The notes under the pieces were generated by a model, which had not been told where the DNA came from, ran no database searches, and saw only the letters and a list, made by a program, of their open reading frames with translations. Shown piece by piece: positions 1 to 9,122 of a DNA stretch of 64,000 bases (its first letter is position 1; the number at the start of each line of letters is the position of its first letter). This DNA comes from Rhodococcus spongiicola. GTDB taxonomy: Bacteria > Actinomycetota > Actinomycetes > Mycobacteriales > Mycobacteriaceae. A program made the position numbers and the translations under genes. Location of the stretch: the NCBI RefSeq assembly GCF_004011835.1, contig NZ_RKLN01000001.1, forward strand, positions 186,001 to 250,000. The letters run 5' to 3'.

Positions 1-208
1 CGACCGCACCGGCGCCCGATCCGCCGTCCTCCTCGGCGAATCCGAGCCCTAGGAGACCGGTATCGGCGAGCCGCCGCCACACGTCCACACTCCACCCTCG
101 CGGTGTCGCCTTGACCGCGTCCAGCGTCTCGGCGTCGTAGCTACGGTCGAGAAGCTCCCTCGTGGTGTCCCTCAGCAGCTTCTGTTCGTCGTCGAGTTCG
201 AAGTCCAT
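1..208 (-). CDS. acyl-CoA dehydrogenase, N-terminal part (runs off the window)
   Basis: The minus-strand frame starts at an ATG at 208 and reads MDFELDDEQKLLRDTTRELL, the usual amino-terminal helix of acyl-CoA dehydrogenases. It stays open for 69 codons to the window edge and ends in a GLGFAEEDGGSGAG-type loop typical of the N-terminal domain. The start lies only 9 bp after the stop of the preceding acyl-CoA dehydrogenase gene, so the two are surely co-transcribed. Paired acyl-CoA dehydrogenase genes in actinobacteria often encode alpha2-beta2 enzymes for CoA thioesters of sterol side chains or other branched acids. That role is an inference here, because the FAD and catalytic regions are outside the window. 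Confidence 0.85.
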   Translation of the reverse strand, partial: MDFELDDEQKLLRDTTRELLDRSYDAETLDAVKATPRGWSVDVWRRLADTGLLGLGFAEEDGGSGAGAV

Positions 209-217
209 GCCCCCGCC

Positions 218-1393
218 TCACAATCCCAGGATCGAGGAGGCGATGATGCTGCGCTGCACCTCGCTCGACCCGCTGTAGATCGACATCTTCCGATAGTTCA
301 GATAGGTCGGGGCCGCGCGCTGGGCCCACATCGGGCTCGCGATGTCGGGCCCGGCGTCGAACGGCAGCGAGTCCGGTCCAGCAACGTCGACGAGAAGTTC
401 GGTCGCCGCCTGCTGGAGCTCCGAGCCCCTCAGCTTCAACAGCGACGACGCGGGATCCGGCTTGCCGTGGGCCGAACTCGCGACCACCCGCAGCTGCGTC
501 AACTCCAGCGCGAGCAGCTCGTTTTCGAGTTCCGCCACCCGGGCCGCGAACAGCGGGTCGTCGAGCAGCGTGCCCGACCCTGTCGGCGTGCGGGCCGCGT
601 GTTCCTTCGCCCGCGCCAGCTTGACCCTGGCGCGGCCCACCCCCGTGACCCCGGTCCGCTCGTTGCCGAGGAGGAACTTCGCGTAACTCCAGCCGGCGTT
701 CTCCTCACCGACCAGGTTTTCGACGGGAACACGGACCTCGTCGAAGAACACCTCGTTGACCTCGTAGCTGCCGTCGATCAACCGGATCGGGCGCACCGTG
801 ACCCCAGGCGAGCTGAGGTCGATGAGCAGGAACGAGATGCCGGCCTGCTTCTTCGGGGCATTCGGGTCGGTACGGACCAGGCAGAAGATCCAGTCCGCGT
901 GCTGGGCCAGGGTCGTCCACGTCTTCTGCCCGTTCACGACGTAGTGGTCACCGTCGCGCACCGCCCGCGTCTGCAGCGACGCCAGATCGGACCCGGCACC
1001 GGGCTCGGAAAAACCCTGACACCACCAGATGTCGAGGTTCGCGGTCGGTGGGAGGAAGCGGGCCTTCTGTTCCTCGGAACCGAAGTTGGCAATCACCGGT
1101 CCGACCATGTTCACGTTGAACGCGAGCGGTTCGGGAACCGCGGCCAGCTGCATCTCGTCGCGCCAGATGTGACGTTGCACCTCCGACCAGTCGCGGCCAC
1201 CCCACCGGACCGGCCAGTGCGGCACCGCCAGGCCTGCGGCGTTGAGCGTTCGTTGTGTCGTGACGAAGTCGTCGCGACCAATCGGCGCTCCGGACGCCAC
1301 CCGTTCGCGGATCCCCTCCGGGATCTGGGTTCGGAAGAACGTTCGCATCTCGTCCCGGAACGCTCGTTCTTCGGTGGTCAAGGCCAAATTCAT
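218..1393 (-). CDS. acyl-CoA dehydrogenase (FadE family)
   Basis: A full-length 391-residue acyl-CoA dehydrogenase. The N-terminal helical domain (about 1-120) is followed by the beta domain with FSEPGAGSDLASLQTRA and GQKTWTTLAQHADW (FAD/substrate loops), then the C-terminal helical domain ending in IYSGSSEVQRSIIASSILGL. The enzyme should carry out FAD-dependent alpha,beta-dehydrogenation of an acyl-CoA in the cytoplasm. The glutamate that acts as base in medium-chain enzymes (IYEGTSQIQ) is Ser here (IYSGSSEVQ). A candidate base is the Glu in LLGNERTG, in the region where isovaleryl- and long-chain-type enzymes and sterol FadE subunits carry theirs. It overlaps nothing and sits 9 bp before the next FadE start, which suggests a hetero-oligomeric pair. 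Substrate unknown. Confidence 0.9.
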   Translation of the reverse strand: MNLALTTEERAFRDEMRTFFRTQIPEGIRERVASGAPIGRDDFVTTQRTLNAAGLAVPHWPVRWGGRDWSEVQRHIWRDEMQLAAVPEPLAFNVNMVGPVIANFGSEEQKARFLPPTANLDIWWCQGFSEPGAGSDLASLQTRAVRDGDHYVVNGQKTWTTLAQHADWIFCLVRTDPNAPKKQAGISFLLIDLSSPGVTVRPIRLIDGSYEVNEVFFDEVRVPVENLVGEENAGWSYAKFLLGNERTGVTGVGRARVKLARAKEHAARTPTGSGTLLDDPLFAARVAELENELLALELTQLRVVASSAHGKPDPASSLLKLRGSELQQAATELLVDVAGPDSLPFDAGPDIASPMWAQRAAPTYLNYRKMSIYSGSSEVQRSIIASSILGL

Positions 1394-1576
1394 CGACGAT
1401 TTCCTCCACGCGGATCGGTCGGGTCCTCGATGCGAACGCTACTCCCCTCGGGCAAGAGGAATGGAGGCTTTGCACGGGTGACGTGCATGCCCGGGGCAAG
1501 TCCCCCACCAGCAGATCGGCCACCGCGGCGGTACCTTCACGGCCGAACACCGTGGAGGTACCGCCGCCGGTCACAC

Positions 1577-4120
1577 CTACACGTCGGCGATAGCCTCGAG
1601 CGGCTTGGTCCGTGCCGCCCGGGCTGCCGGCCACAGTGCCGCGAGGACACCGACCACACCGGACCCGATCAACATGGCGACTACCTGGCCCCACGGGACC
1701 GCGATCCGATCGAGCCCCTGGTCGGCGAGCGTCTGCACGAAACCCCAGCCGAACACGACACCGAGGAGCACGCCCACGAGGGCCCCGAACACCGCGATCA
1801 GGACCGACTCGATATAGATGGTGCGGCGCACCTGGACCCGCTGCATGCCGACCGCCCGCAGCATCCCGATCTCACGTCGTCGTTCGACGACCGAGAGCGC
1901 CAGGGTGTTCACGATGCCCAGGATCGCGATGACCACCGCGAGCGCCAGCAGTCCGTACAGCACCGCGAGGAGGGTGTCGATCTGCTGGGCCTGGCTGCCC
2001 TTGAACTGCTCCCGGTCCTGGACCTGCACCGCCCCGAACGGGTCGGTGGCGGTCGCCAGATCGGCAGCCATCGTGGCCAAGTCTGCGCCGGGCGTCGCCT
2101 TGATCAGCACACCCACGATGAAGCCCATATTCTGCGGCGTCACCTCGTCGTAGACCTCGCCAGACACGACCCACGAACCGAGCAGCTGGTTGTCGGCGTA
2201 GATCCCGGTCACCGTGGTCGTCACCGACTCGCCGTCCCGACTGACCATGGTGACAGGGGTACCCAGCTTCCAGCCGTATTTTGCGGCCTCGGACTCGGCA
2301 ACGAGCATGTCGTTGCCGGTGACGGAGGCGGAGCCCTCCTTCATCTCGTACTCGAGCACGGCATCGGGTGATTCGCTGAATGCGGTGCCGGTCGCGTCCT
2401 CGTCATTGATCGCCACCATCACCGGGTGCATCCGGACCGCTTGCTCGACGCCGTCCACCCCCTCGGACGCTTCGGCAGCCTTGGCTTGAACGCCGAGCCC
2501 CCAATGAGGGTCGGACACCTCGAATGGGGTGAGCACGAAGTCGGCCTCGACCCCCGTGTCCACGAGCGCATTGACGCTTGACTTCGCCGACGCGCCGAGC
2601 ACACCGATCAGCGACACCAGCATCAGGCCGAGCGTCAGCGCGAATGCAGTCGCTGCCGTGCGCTTGGGGTTGCGGATCGCGTTCGTGCGGGCCAACCGCC
2701 CCACCGGCCCGAACGGCCTGGCGAACACCGCTCCGAGAGCGCCGACGACCGGGCGAGACAGCGCGGGCGCGGCGAGGAGCACAGCGAGGACGAGGCCGAG
2801 GGCGCCCAGCCCGACGGTCGCCGCCGCGCCACCGCCGGTGGACTGGGACCCGGCGAACAGTGCGATCACACCGCCGACGGCGGCTGCGACACCGATCAGG
2901 GTGCGCACCTTCAGGGTGTCGCCGGTGGACACGGACTCCTCACGCATCGCAGCAACCGGCGGTACCTTGGAAGCCCGGCGGGCCGGCGCGTAGGCGCTGA
3001 CCACGGTGACGAGCACACCCAGCACGAGTGCGACGACGATCGTTCGCGGCGCGACCTGCAGCGCCCCGCCGGGCAGACCGAGATCGAACGCGTTGAGCAG
3101 GCTGCGTAGGCCGTACGCGAGTCCGACACCGGCGGCGAGACCCAACGCGCTGCCGATCACACCGATGATCAGTGCCTCGAAGGCCACGGACCGGCCGATC
3201 TGGGTGCGGCCGGCGCCGATCGCACGCAGGAGCGCGAGCTCGCGCAGGCGCTGCGCCACGATCATCGAGAAGGTGTTGTAGATGATGAAGGTGCCGACCA
3301 ACAGCGCGATGGCACCGAACGCCAGCAGGAAGTAGTTGATGAAGCTGAGGGCCTGAGTGATCTCGTCCTTGGCCTCCTCGCTCACCTCGGTCCCGGTCTG
3401 CACCTTGGTGTCGGGCAGTGCCGCAGCGATGCGGTCTCGGAGCACGTCCGGTGAGACCCCGCTGCCGGCGACGTCGATGTATCCGACATGGTTGCCGTCG
3501 GTGAACAGCTGGCGGGCCTGGGCATCGGTGAACAGCGCTTCCACGTAGCCGCCGGCGTCGTTCTCGAGTGCGTAAATGCCCGAGACGGTGACGTCGATCG
3601 GCCCGTCCCTCGTCAGCACCTGCGTTTGGTCGCCCACCGCGAGACCTGCACGGTTCGCGGCACTGTCGTTGAGTGCGATCTGCCCGGCCTGCTCGGGCGG
3701 TGTACCCGCCACGAACTCCACCGGTTCACCGAGCTGTTGGTCCGGCGGCAGGAACGAGGAACCGAAACTTGGTGCGCCGCCGTTCTGCATCGGCTTGCCC
3801 GCCGAGTCGAGGACCACGATCGGGCCACCCGCGTAAGGTGCGACGGCGCGGACCCCGTCGACGCCGCGGATCGTGTCGGCGGCGGCGAGCGGGACACCGC
3901 TCGAGTGCTGCTCGACGGCGCTGACACGCACGTCGACGCCCGTGGCCTCACTGTCGACGATGCTGTCGAAGGTTCTCTGCAGGGTGTCGGTGAATACGAA
4001 GGATCCAGCGACGAATGCGGTCCCGAGCACCACCGACAAGACGGTAAGCAGGAGCCGCACCTTGTGCGCGGCCAGGTTGCGCAACGACACCTTGCGCATC
4101 GGGGACGTGGTCATGGCCAT
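1577..4120 (-). CDS. ABC transporter permease with two FtsX domains (MacB/LolC-like)
   Basis: An 847-residue membrane protein beginning MAMTTSPMRKVSLRNLAAHK, with an N-terminal membrane helix (about 20-42) and a large extracytoplasmic loop. Then come three helices (about 260-385), two further helices, and a second helix-loop-three-helix unit ending with LAALWPAARAARTKPLEAIADV. This is the duplicated FtsX/MacB arrangement of actinobacterial 800-residue permeases, which pair with a LolD/MacB-type ATPase. The start lies 4 bp after the ATPase stop, so translation is probably coupled. Substrate unknown; relatives act on lipoproteins, peptides or cell-envelope signals rather than on small nutrients. 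A decayed copy of its codons for VAGSFVFTDTLQ occurs near 11.87 kb. Confidence 0.9.
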   Translation of the reverse strand: MAMTTSPMRKVSLRNLAAHKVRLLLTVLSVVLGTAFVAGSFVFTDTLQRTFDSIVDSEATGVDVRVSAVEQHSSGVPLAAADTIRGVDGVRAVAPYAGGPIVVLDSAGKPMQNGGAPSFGSSFLPPDQQLGEPVEFVAGTPPEQAGQIALNDSAANRAGLAVGDQTQVLTRDGPIDVTVSGIYALENDAGGYVEALFTDAQARQLFTDGNHVGYIDVAGSGVSPDVLRDRIAAALPDTKVQTGTEVSEEAKDEITQALSFINYFLLAFGAIALLVGTFIIYNTFSMIVAQRLRELALLRAIGAGRTQIGRSVAFEALIIGVIGSALGLAAGVGLAYGLRSLLNAFDLGLPGGALQVAPRTIVVALVLGVLVTVVSAYAPARRASKVPPVAAMREESVSTGDTLKVRTLIGVAAAVGGVIALFAGSQSTGGGAAATVGLGALGLVLAVLLAAPALSRPVVGALGAVFARPFGPVGRLARTNAIRNPKRTAATAFALTLGLMLVSLIGVLGASAKSSVNALVDTGVEADFVLTPFEVSDPHWGLGVQAKAAEASEGVDGVEQAVRMHPVMVAINDEDATGTAFSESPDAVLEYEMKEGSASVTGNDMLVAESEAAKYGWKLGTPVTMVSRDGESVTTTVTGIYADNQLLGSWVVSGEVYDEVTPQNMGFIVGVLIKATPGADLATMAADLATATDPFGAVQVQDREQFKGSQAQQIDTLLAVLYGLLALAVVIAILGIVNTLALSVVERRREIGMLRAVGMQRVQVRRTIYIESVLIAVFGALVGVLLGVVFGWGFVQTLADQGLDRIAVPWGQVVAMLIGSGVVGVLAALWPAARAARTKPLEAIADV

Positions 4121-4124
4121 GGCG

Positions 4125-4892
4125 TCAGACCGTCTCGAGGTTCTTCATGCGGTCCAGGACAGACTCCGCCGTGGGTTCGCGCAGTTCGTCGACGATCTGC
4201 CCGTCGGCGAGAAACACGACTCGATCGGCGAAACTCGCGGCCCGGGGATCGTGCGTGACGATCACGACGGTCTGGTCGAACTCGTCGACCGCGGCACGCA
4301 GGATCGCCAGTACCTCACCCGACGAGCGCGAGTCGAGATTTCCGGTCGGTTCGTCACCGAAGATGATCTCCGGCCGCCCGGCGAGGGCGCGTGCGCACGC
4401 GACGCGCTGTTGTTGCCCGCCGGAGAGCTCCCCCGGACGGTGGCTGAGGCGATCCCGCAGACCCAACCGGTCGATCACGGCGTCGAGCCACTGCTGGTCG
4501 GCCTTCCGGCCGGCGATGTCGAGCGGCAACGTGATGTTCTCGAGTGCCGTGAGCGTGGGCACGAGGTTGAACGCCTGGAAGACGAACCCGATCCGGTCCC
4601 GACGCAGCTGCGTCATCTTCTTGTCCGACAGTGAAGTCAGATCGGTCGCACCGATCAGCACCGAACCCGACGTCGCCGCGTCCAGACCGGCGAGGCAATG
4701 CATGAACGTCGACTTGCCGGAGCCGGATGGCCCCATGATGGCGGTGAACTCCCCCCGCGCGAACTCAGCAGACACACCCGCAAGTGCGTGGACCTGGGTG
4801 TCCCCACTGCCGTAGACCTTCGTCAGGTTGACCGCTCGCGCGGCAAGTGTGGTTTCCGTGGGCATCTCGGTTTCCGTTGGCATGCCCAACAT
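4125..4892 (-). CDS. ABC transporter ATP-binding protein (LolD/MacB-like)
   Basis: A 255-residue nucleotide-binding subunit with Walker A GPSGSGKST (about 54-62), Q-loop FVFQAFNLVPTLTALEN, signature LSGGQQQR, Walker B IIFGDEPTGNLD and switch His in VIVTHDPR. The LVPTLTALEN and DEPTGNLD strings are typical of the LolD/MacB/FtsE branch, in keeping with the FtsX-type permease gene 4 bp downstream. Start choice is open: three in-frame ATGs (4892, 4883, 4865) fall in a small in-frame repeat MPTETEMPTET, and none has a strong ribosome binding site. The spacer before it (4893-4982) and this start have a diverged copy at about 11.74-11.85 kb. Confidence 0.9.
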   Translation of the reverse strand: MLGMPTETEMPTETTLAARAVNLTKVYGSGDTQVHALAGVSAEFARGEFTAIMGPSGSGKSTFMHCLAGLDAATSGSVLIGATDLTSLSDKKMTQLRRDRIGFVFQAFNLVPTLTALENITLPLDIAGRKADQQWLDAVIDRLGLRDRLSHRPGELSGGQQQRVACARALAGRPEIIFGDEPTGNLDSRSSGEVLAILRAAVDEFDQTVVIVTHDPRAASFADRVVFLADGQIVDELREPTAESVLDRMKNLETV

Positions 4893-4982
4893 CTTCGCCT
4901 GCCGGAGCTGGCGGAAACCATCGGGGACTTCCCTGATCTTGAACCCCGAACCCTGATCTCGAGCTACGGGAGCCGAAACGGG

Positions 4983-7334
4983 TCAGTCGTGGGAGAAGGC
5001 GCGTGCGATTTCCCGCTCGATGTCGAGATACGGCTCACCGGAGACGTCGGCTGTGACTCTCGCTACAGTGCCGCCGCCGAACCGGAACGGTGCGCTGTAA
5101 AGGCGGGAGACGGACTGACCGGTATCGCGGCCGACCCGGATACCCTCCCCCACGGCGGAGAACGTCGCGGGCTGTATCCGCATCCTCTCCAGCGTCCCCA
5201 CTGCATGCTCGTCGATGTACAGCGTGGTGTTTCCAACCGGGGTGATGCCGTCGTCGGCGGTACCGGTGCGTTCGAAACGCACGCCGAGGACGTGTCCGCC
5301 TCGGGTGATCCGGTCCGCGGAGACGACAAGCTGCTCCTCCTCCCCGAGGAAGTTGTTCACGTACTTCAGTTGGCCGTCCTGCACGAACAGCGTGTGCCCG
5401 CCGAGCCTGCCTCCATGCGCGTACAGCACGCCTTCGGCGTCGTCAGACTCGATGGTGACCTCCGCCAGCAACGAGAACGTACGGCCGCGGATCTCGAGCG
5501 CTGCGCCCGGGCCCACCTCGGCGGCATCGGGGTAGTAGATCGACGAGGTGCGTTCGCCGGTCAGGTAGGGGCGGTTCCGCATGGCGATCGCCAGCATGCC
5601 CAGGTCACTGAGCGGTAGGCCGTCGTACTTGGCGGCTTCGTCGAACCACAGCGCACGCATCTCCTCGAGTTTGTCCGGACGCGCCGCGGCGAGGTCGTGC
5701 ACCTGGCTACGATCGCGCTCGATGTGGAACAGTTCCCATCGGTCCTCGTCGAAGTGGGACCAGTCCGACGGAGTCGCGGCGTGGACGGTGTTGGCGAACC
5801 AGCCCTGGTGCCAGATCCCGCGGGTGCCGAGCATGGAGTAGAACTGCGTCGTCTTGCCGGTCACGGCGTCCGCGTCCTCGAGAATCGTTCGGAAGCTGAT
5901 CCCCTCGAGCGGTCTTTGCGGGACCCCCTTGACGGTGAGCGGCGGATCGAGGCCGAGCAGCTCATAGACGGTGGGCGTGATATCGCACACGTTGATGTAG
6001 TGATCCCGAACCTCGCTGCGCGCGGCGATACCGTCCGGCCACGAGATCAGGCACGGATCGGCGATACCGCCCTCGTGCGAGGCGTACCGCTTGAACAGCT
6101 TGTAGGGAGTGTTGAACGCGAACGCCCAGCCGATGCTGTAGTGGTTGTATGTCTCCGGACCGCCCAACTCATCGATCTTCTCGAGATTGTCCTCGATCCG
6201 ATCCGCATAGCCGTTGAAGAACTTGTGCTCGTTGACCGAACCGTGGGGACCGCCTTCCCCACTGGCACCGTTGTCCGACAACACCACGATGATCGTGTTG
6301 TCGAGCTGTCCGGACTCGTCGAGATAGTCGAGCAGACGCCCGATCTGCGCATCCGTGTAGCTCAGGTAGCCGGCGAACACCTCCGCCATCCGGCAGAACA
6401 ACCGTTTCTCGTCGTCGGCGAGCGAATCCCACGGGCGCACGGTGTCGAGTTCCGGCCACGGCGTGCCGTCCGCGCTCACCTCGCCCACATACGGGTTCAT
6501 CGGCGACAATTCCGTGTCCTCTGGAACGAGACCGAGACGCTTCTGGTTCGCGAGGACGATTTCTCGATACTTCTCGTACCCCATGTCGAACCGACCTTTG
6601 TATCGGTCGGCCCATTCCTTCGCTACGTGGTGCGGCGCATGGCCGCAGCCGGGACACATATAGAGGAACCACGGCTTGTCGGGCGCGATGACCTTCGAGT
6701 CCCGAATGAACCCGATCGACTTGTCCGCCAAGTCCTTCGACAGGTGGTAGCCGTCCTCGGGCGCGTACGGCGGTTCGACGGGGTGATTGTCGTAGACGAG
6801 ATTCGGGTACCACTGGTCGGCCTCGCCGCCCAGGAACCCGTAGAACCTCTCGAATCCGCGCGAGAGCGGCCAATTACGTTTTGTGGCAGCCAAATTCAAC
6901 TCTTCGAGTGGCGTCATGTGCCACTTGCCGACCGCGTACGTATTCCACCCCCGCTCACCGAGGACCTCAGACACGAGCGCGCAGTCCGCGGGAATCCGCC
7001 CACTCGAGTTCGTGAATCCTTCGGTGAACTCCACGATCGTCGCCATGCCCACCGATGTCGCATTGCGTCCCGTCAGCAGTGACGCCCTCGTCGGTGAACA
7101 GAGTGCTGTCGTGTGGAACTGGCTCAACGCGATTCCACGATCGGCGATTCGACGCATATTGGGCATGTCGACCAATCCGCCGTACACGTCCCACGTGCCG
7201 ATACCGATGTCGTCCCAGACCAGATACAGAATGTTGGGCGCCCCCTCCGGCGCCCTGGGTTCGGTGAACGGCGCCCAGTCGGGCGTCGATTCCCGGATGT
7301 CGACCGATACCTTGCCGGTGAATTCCTCAGCCAT
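4983..7334 (-). CDS. arylsulfatase (AtsA/AtsD-type, formylglycine-dependent)
   Basis: A 783-residue sulfatase. The ATG at 7334 was preferred over an upstream one at 7478 because GGGGAGGG lies just before it and the protein then begins MAEEFTGKVSVD, close to where homology starts. Two metal-binding Asp (VWDDIG, about 41-42) precede the maturation motif CSPTRASLLTGR, with Cys79 the residue converted to formylglycine. A later LSDNGASGEGG supplies further metal ligands. A C-terminal domain of about 180 residues is predicted to be beta-sandwich-like. Length and layout match mycobacterial AtsA/AtsD (about 787 residues). No signal peptide, so probably cytoplasmic. Its 3' end is duplicated in decayed form at 11.54-11.74 kb. 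Confidence 0.92.
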   Translation of the reverse strand: MAEEFTGKVSVDIRESTPDWAPFTEPRAPEGAPNILYLVWDDIGIGTWDVYGGLVDMPNMRRIADRGIALSQFHTTALCSPTRASLLTGRNATSVGMATIVEFTEGFTNSSGRIPADCALVSEVLGERGWNTYAVGKWHMTPLEELNLAATKRNWPLSRGFERFYGFLGGEADQWYPNLVYDNHPVEPPYAPEDGYHLSKDLADKSIGFIRDSKVIAPDKPWFLYMCPGCGHAPHHVAKEWADRYKGRFDMGYEKYREIVLANQKRLGLVPEDTELSPMNPYVGEVSADGTPWPELDTVRPWDSLADDEKRLFCRMAEVFAGYLSYTDAQIGRLLDYLDESGQLDNTIIVVLSDNGASGEGGPHGSVNEHKFFNGYADRIEDNLEKIDELGGPETYNHYSIGWAFAFNTPYKLFKRYASHEGGIADPCLISWPDGIAARSEVRDHYINVCDITPTVYELLGLDPPLTVKGVPQRPLEGISFRTILEDADAVTGKTTQFYSMLGTRGIWHQGWFANTVHAATPSDWSHFDEDRWELFHIERDRSQVHDLAAARPDKLEEMRALWFDEAAKYDGLPLSDLGMLAIAMRNRPYLTGERTSSIYYPDAAEVGPGAALEIRGRTFSLLAEVTIESDDAEGVLYAHGGRLGGHTLFVQDGQLKYVNNFLGEEEQLVVSADRITRGGHVLGVRFERTGTADDGITPVGNTTLYIDEHAVGTLERMRIQPATFSAVGEGIRVGRDTGQSVSRLYSAPFRFGGGTVARVTADVSGEPYLDIEREIARAFSHD

Positions 7335-7460
7335 GGCCGGGCCCTCCCCATGCGACTGCAACTCCATCATCACACGCACGGGAAGGGCCCGGGGCGATTC
7401 GACGTCGACATCCGCGGCCGTCACCGCGATACCCACCGTTGAACCCACTACTCTGACCCC

Positions 7461-8237
7461 ATGCGGATCGGAGCCCACCTACGGCAGGACGACGACCCCA
7501 TCGGGATCGGTGAGAGTCTCGGTGCCGACATCGTCCAACTCTTTCTCACCGACCCGCAGAAATGGGACAAGCCGGAACCGCACCCGCAGACCGAGCGCAT
7601 CCTGCGGAGCCCGATCGACGTCGTCGTGCACTCGTCGTACGTCATCAACGTCGCCAGCCTCAACAACCGACTCCGGATGCCCTCCCGCAAGGCCGTCGCC
7701 GACCAGGCCGCGGCCGCTGCCGAAATCGGCGCGATCGGGCTCGTCGTCCACGGCGGACACGTCCGAGACGGCGAGGACCCCGCCGCAGGGGTCACCAACT
7801 GGCGCAAGCTCTTCGAACGACAACAGGACAAGGGCGGCTTCGCAGTTCCGATCCTCATCGAGAACACTGCCGGCGGAGACTTCGCGATGGCCCGGCATCT
7901 CGACGCGATCGCCCGCCTGTGGGACGCGGTGGGCGAATTCGGTGCCGGGTTCTGCCTCGACACGTGCCATGCGTGGGCCGGAGGGGAGGAACTGCCCGGC
8001 ATCGTCGAGCGGATCAAGGCGATCACCGGCCGGATCGACCTGGTTCATCTGAACAACTCACGCGACGAGTTCGACTCCGCCCGCGACCGCCACGCGAACC
8101 TGGCCACCGGCACGATCGACCCCTGGATGCTCGCAGAAATCGCGTCCGCGGCCGGGGCCCCGTTGATCCTCGAAACACCCGCCGAGGGGATCGCCGCCGA
8201 CCTCGCCTACCTGCGCGACGCACTCGCGGCCCGCTGA
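7461..8237 (+). CDS. nfo: endonuclease IV (AP endonuclease)
   Basis: A 258-residue TIM-barrel protein starting MRIGAHLRQDDDP. Zinc-ligand motifs of the endonuclease IV family appear in order: VHSSYVINVAS, VVHGGHV, ILIENTAGG, FCLDTCHAWAGG, IDLVHLNNSRDEFDSARDRHANL and LILETPAEG. The His of HANLATG and the Glu of LIENT and LETP are metal ligands in this family. The enzyme cuts 5' of abasic sites in base-excision repair. It is transcribed away from the sulfatase gene with a 126-bp divergent spacer. It is slightly shorter than E. coli Nfo (285), as in other actinobacteria. Confidence 0.93.
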   Translation: MRIGAHLRQDDDPIGIGESLGADIVQLFLTDPQKWDKPEPHPQTERILRSPIDVVVHSSYVINVASLNNRLRMPSRKAVADQAAAAAEIGAIGLVVHGGHVRDGEDPAAGVTNWRKLFERQQDKGGFAVPILIENTAGGDFAMARHLDAIARLWDAVGEFGAGFCLDTCHAWAGGEELPGIVERIKAITGRIDLVHLNNSRDEFDSARDRHANLATGTIDPWMLAEIASAAGAPLILETPAEGIAADLAYLRDALAAR

Positions 8238-8320
8238 CACGCCCAACGCCAGATACCGAATCGGATACGAGGCGCGTCAAATCCGGAACGATGCCCAATC
8301 GACACTTACCATCCCGAGAT

Positions 8321-8953
8321 ATGACGAATTTCCGGTCCCACCGCAGGCTCGCCATGTCCTCCGTCGCCGCCGCTGCCCTGGCCCTCGCCGGGTGCACGAC
8401 CACCGAATCCGAGCCGACCGCATCGACCCCGCTCACTTCGTCTGCAGCCGACTCCGAAGGCACGAAGCGCGACGCAACGGCATTCCAGGCGTCCGACGAC
8501 GCGATGACCGGGGTGCCGACCGGAACAGCACCACAGTCCGCGGACGCATCGCCGGACGCCGCGCTCACCATCACCGACATGCTCGTGACCAGCCACGAAG
8601 GGTTCGACCGCGTGACCTACGAACTGAGTGGCACCGGCACTCCGGGGTGGCGAGCCGACATCGTCGAAGCCGCAATTCAGCAGGGCAGCGGCCACACGAT
8701 CCCAATGCACGGCCAGGGAATTCTCCAGGTCTTGATCGACGGTTCGTCGATTCCGTCCACGATCGGTGTCGAGCCCTACTCCGGCCCGAATCCTCTCGAG
8801 GTCGAGAACCCGGGTGTCGTGACCGAGGTGCAGGATGCCGGTGTCTTCGAGGGCACCACCCAGACCCTGATCGGCCTGTCGAAGCCGGAAACGCCGTTCC
8901 ACGTCTATACCCTCAGCGACCCGACTCGACTCGTCGTCGACGTAGCGCACTGA
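8321..8953 (+). CDS. lipoprotein with AMIN-like domain
   Basis: A 210-residue predicted lipoprotein: charged n-region MTNFRSHRR, hydrophobic core, lipobox ALAGC and a Thr/Ser-rich linker. A C-terminal domain of about 130 residues then runs from LTITDMLVTSHEGFDRVTYE to DPTRLVVDVAH. The ending 'DPTRLVVDV' and the 'FDRVTYELSG' strand are hallmarks of AMIN-like domains found in actinobacterial lipoproteins; the ligand is unknown. An in-frame ATG 30 bp upstream (8291) is an alternative start, but the one at 8321 gives a normal signal peptide length. A diverged paralogue sits at 54576-55211. It may be co-transcribed with nfo. Confidence 0.8.
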   Translation: MTNFRSHRRLAMSSVAAAALALAGCTTTESEPTASTPLTSSAADSEGTKRDATAFQASDDAMTGVPTGTAPQSADASPDAALTITDMLVTSHEGFDRVTYELSGTGTPGWRADIVEAAIQQGSGHTIPMHGQGILQVLIDGSSIPSTIGVEPYSGPNPLEVENPGVVTEVQDAGVFEGTTQTLIGLSKPETPFHVYTLSDPTRLVVDVAH

Positions 8954-9122
8954 CGACCGACTCCCCTTCCCAAGCCCTCTTCAGCCCTCTTCCCAAGCCT
9001 GAGGCGAGGGGAGTGGGTCAGAAGTAGCGACGGATGTTGTGAATCTGGAAATCGGACAGCGTGGCCCGATTCGAGACCCACGGCGATCTATCCGTCGCCG
9101 TTCGACCAGGTAGCGATGGCGG

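Noticed and set aside
467-2371. Plus-strand open frame of 634 codons
   Set aside because: It lies antisense to the acyl-CoA dehydrogenase and ABC permease genes, is Arg/His/Asp-rich with no domain, and arises from the high-GC third-position bias of those genes.
5697-7082. Plus-strand open frame of 461 codons
   Set aside because: Antisense to the sulfatase gene, no start signal or family; a composition shadow.
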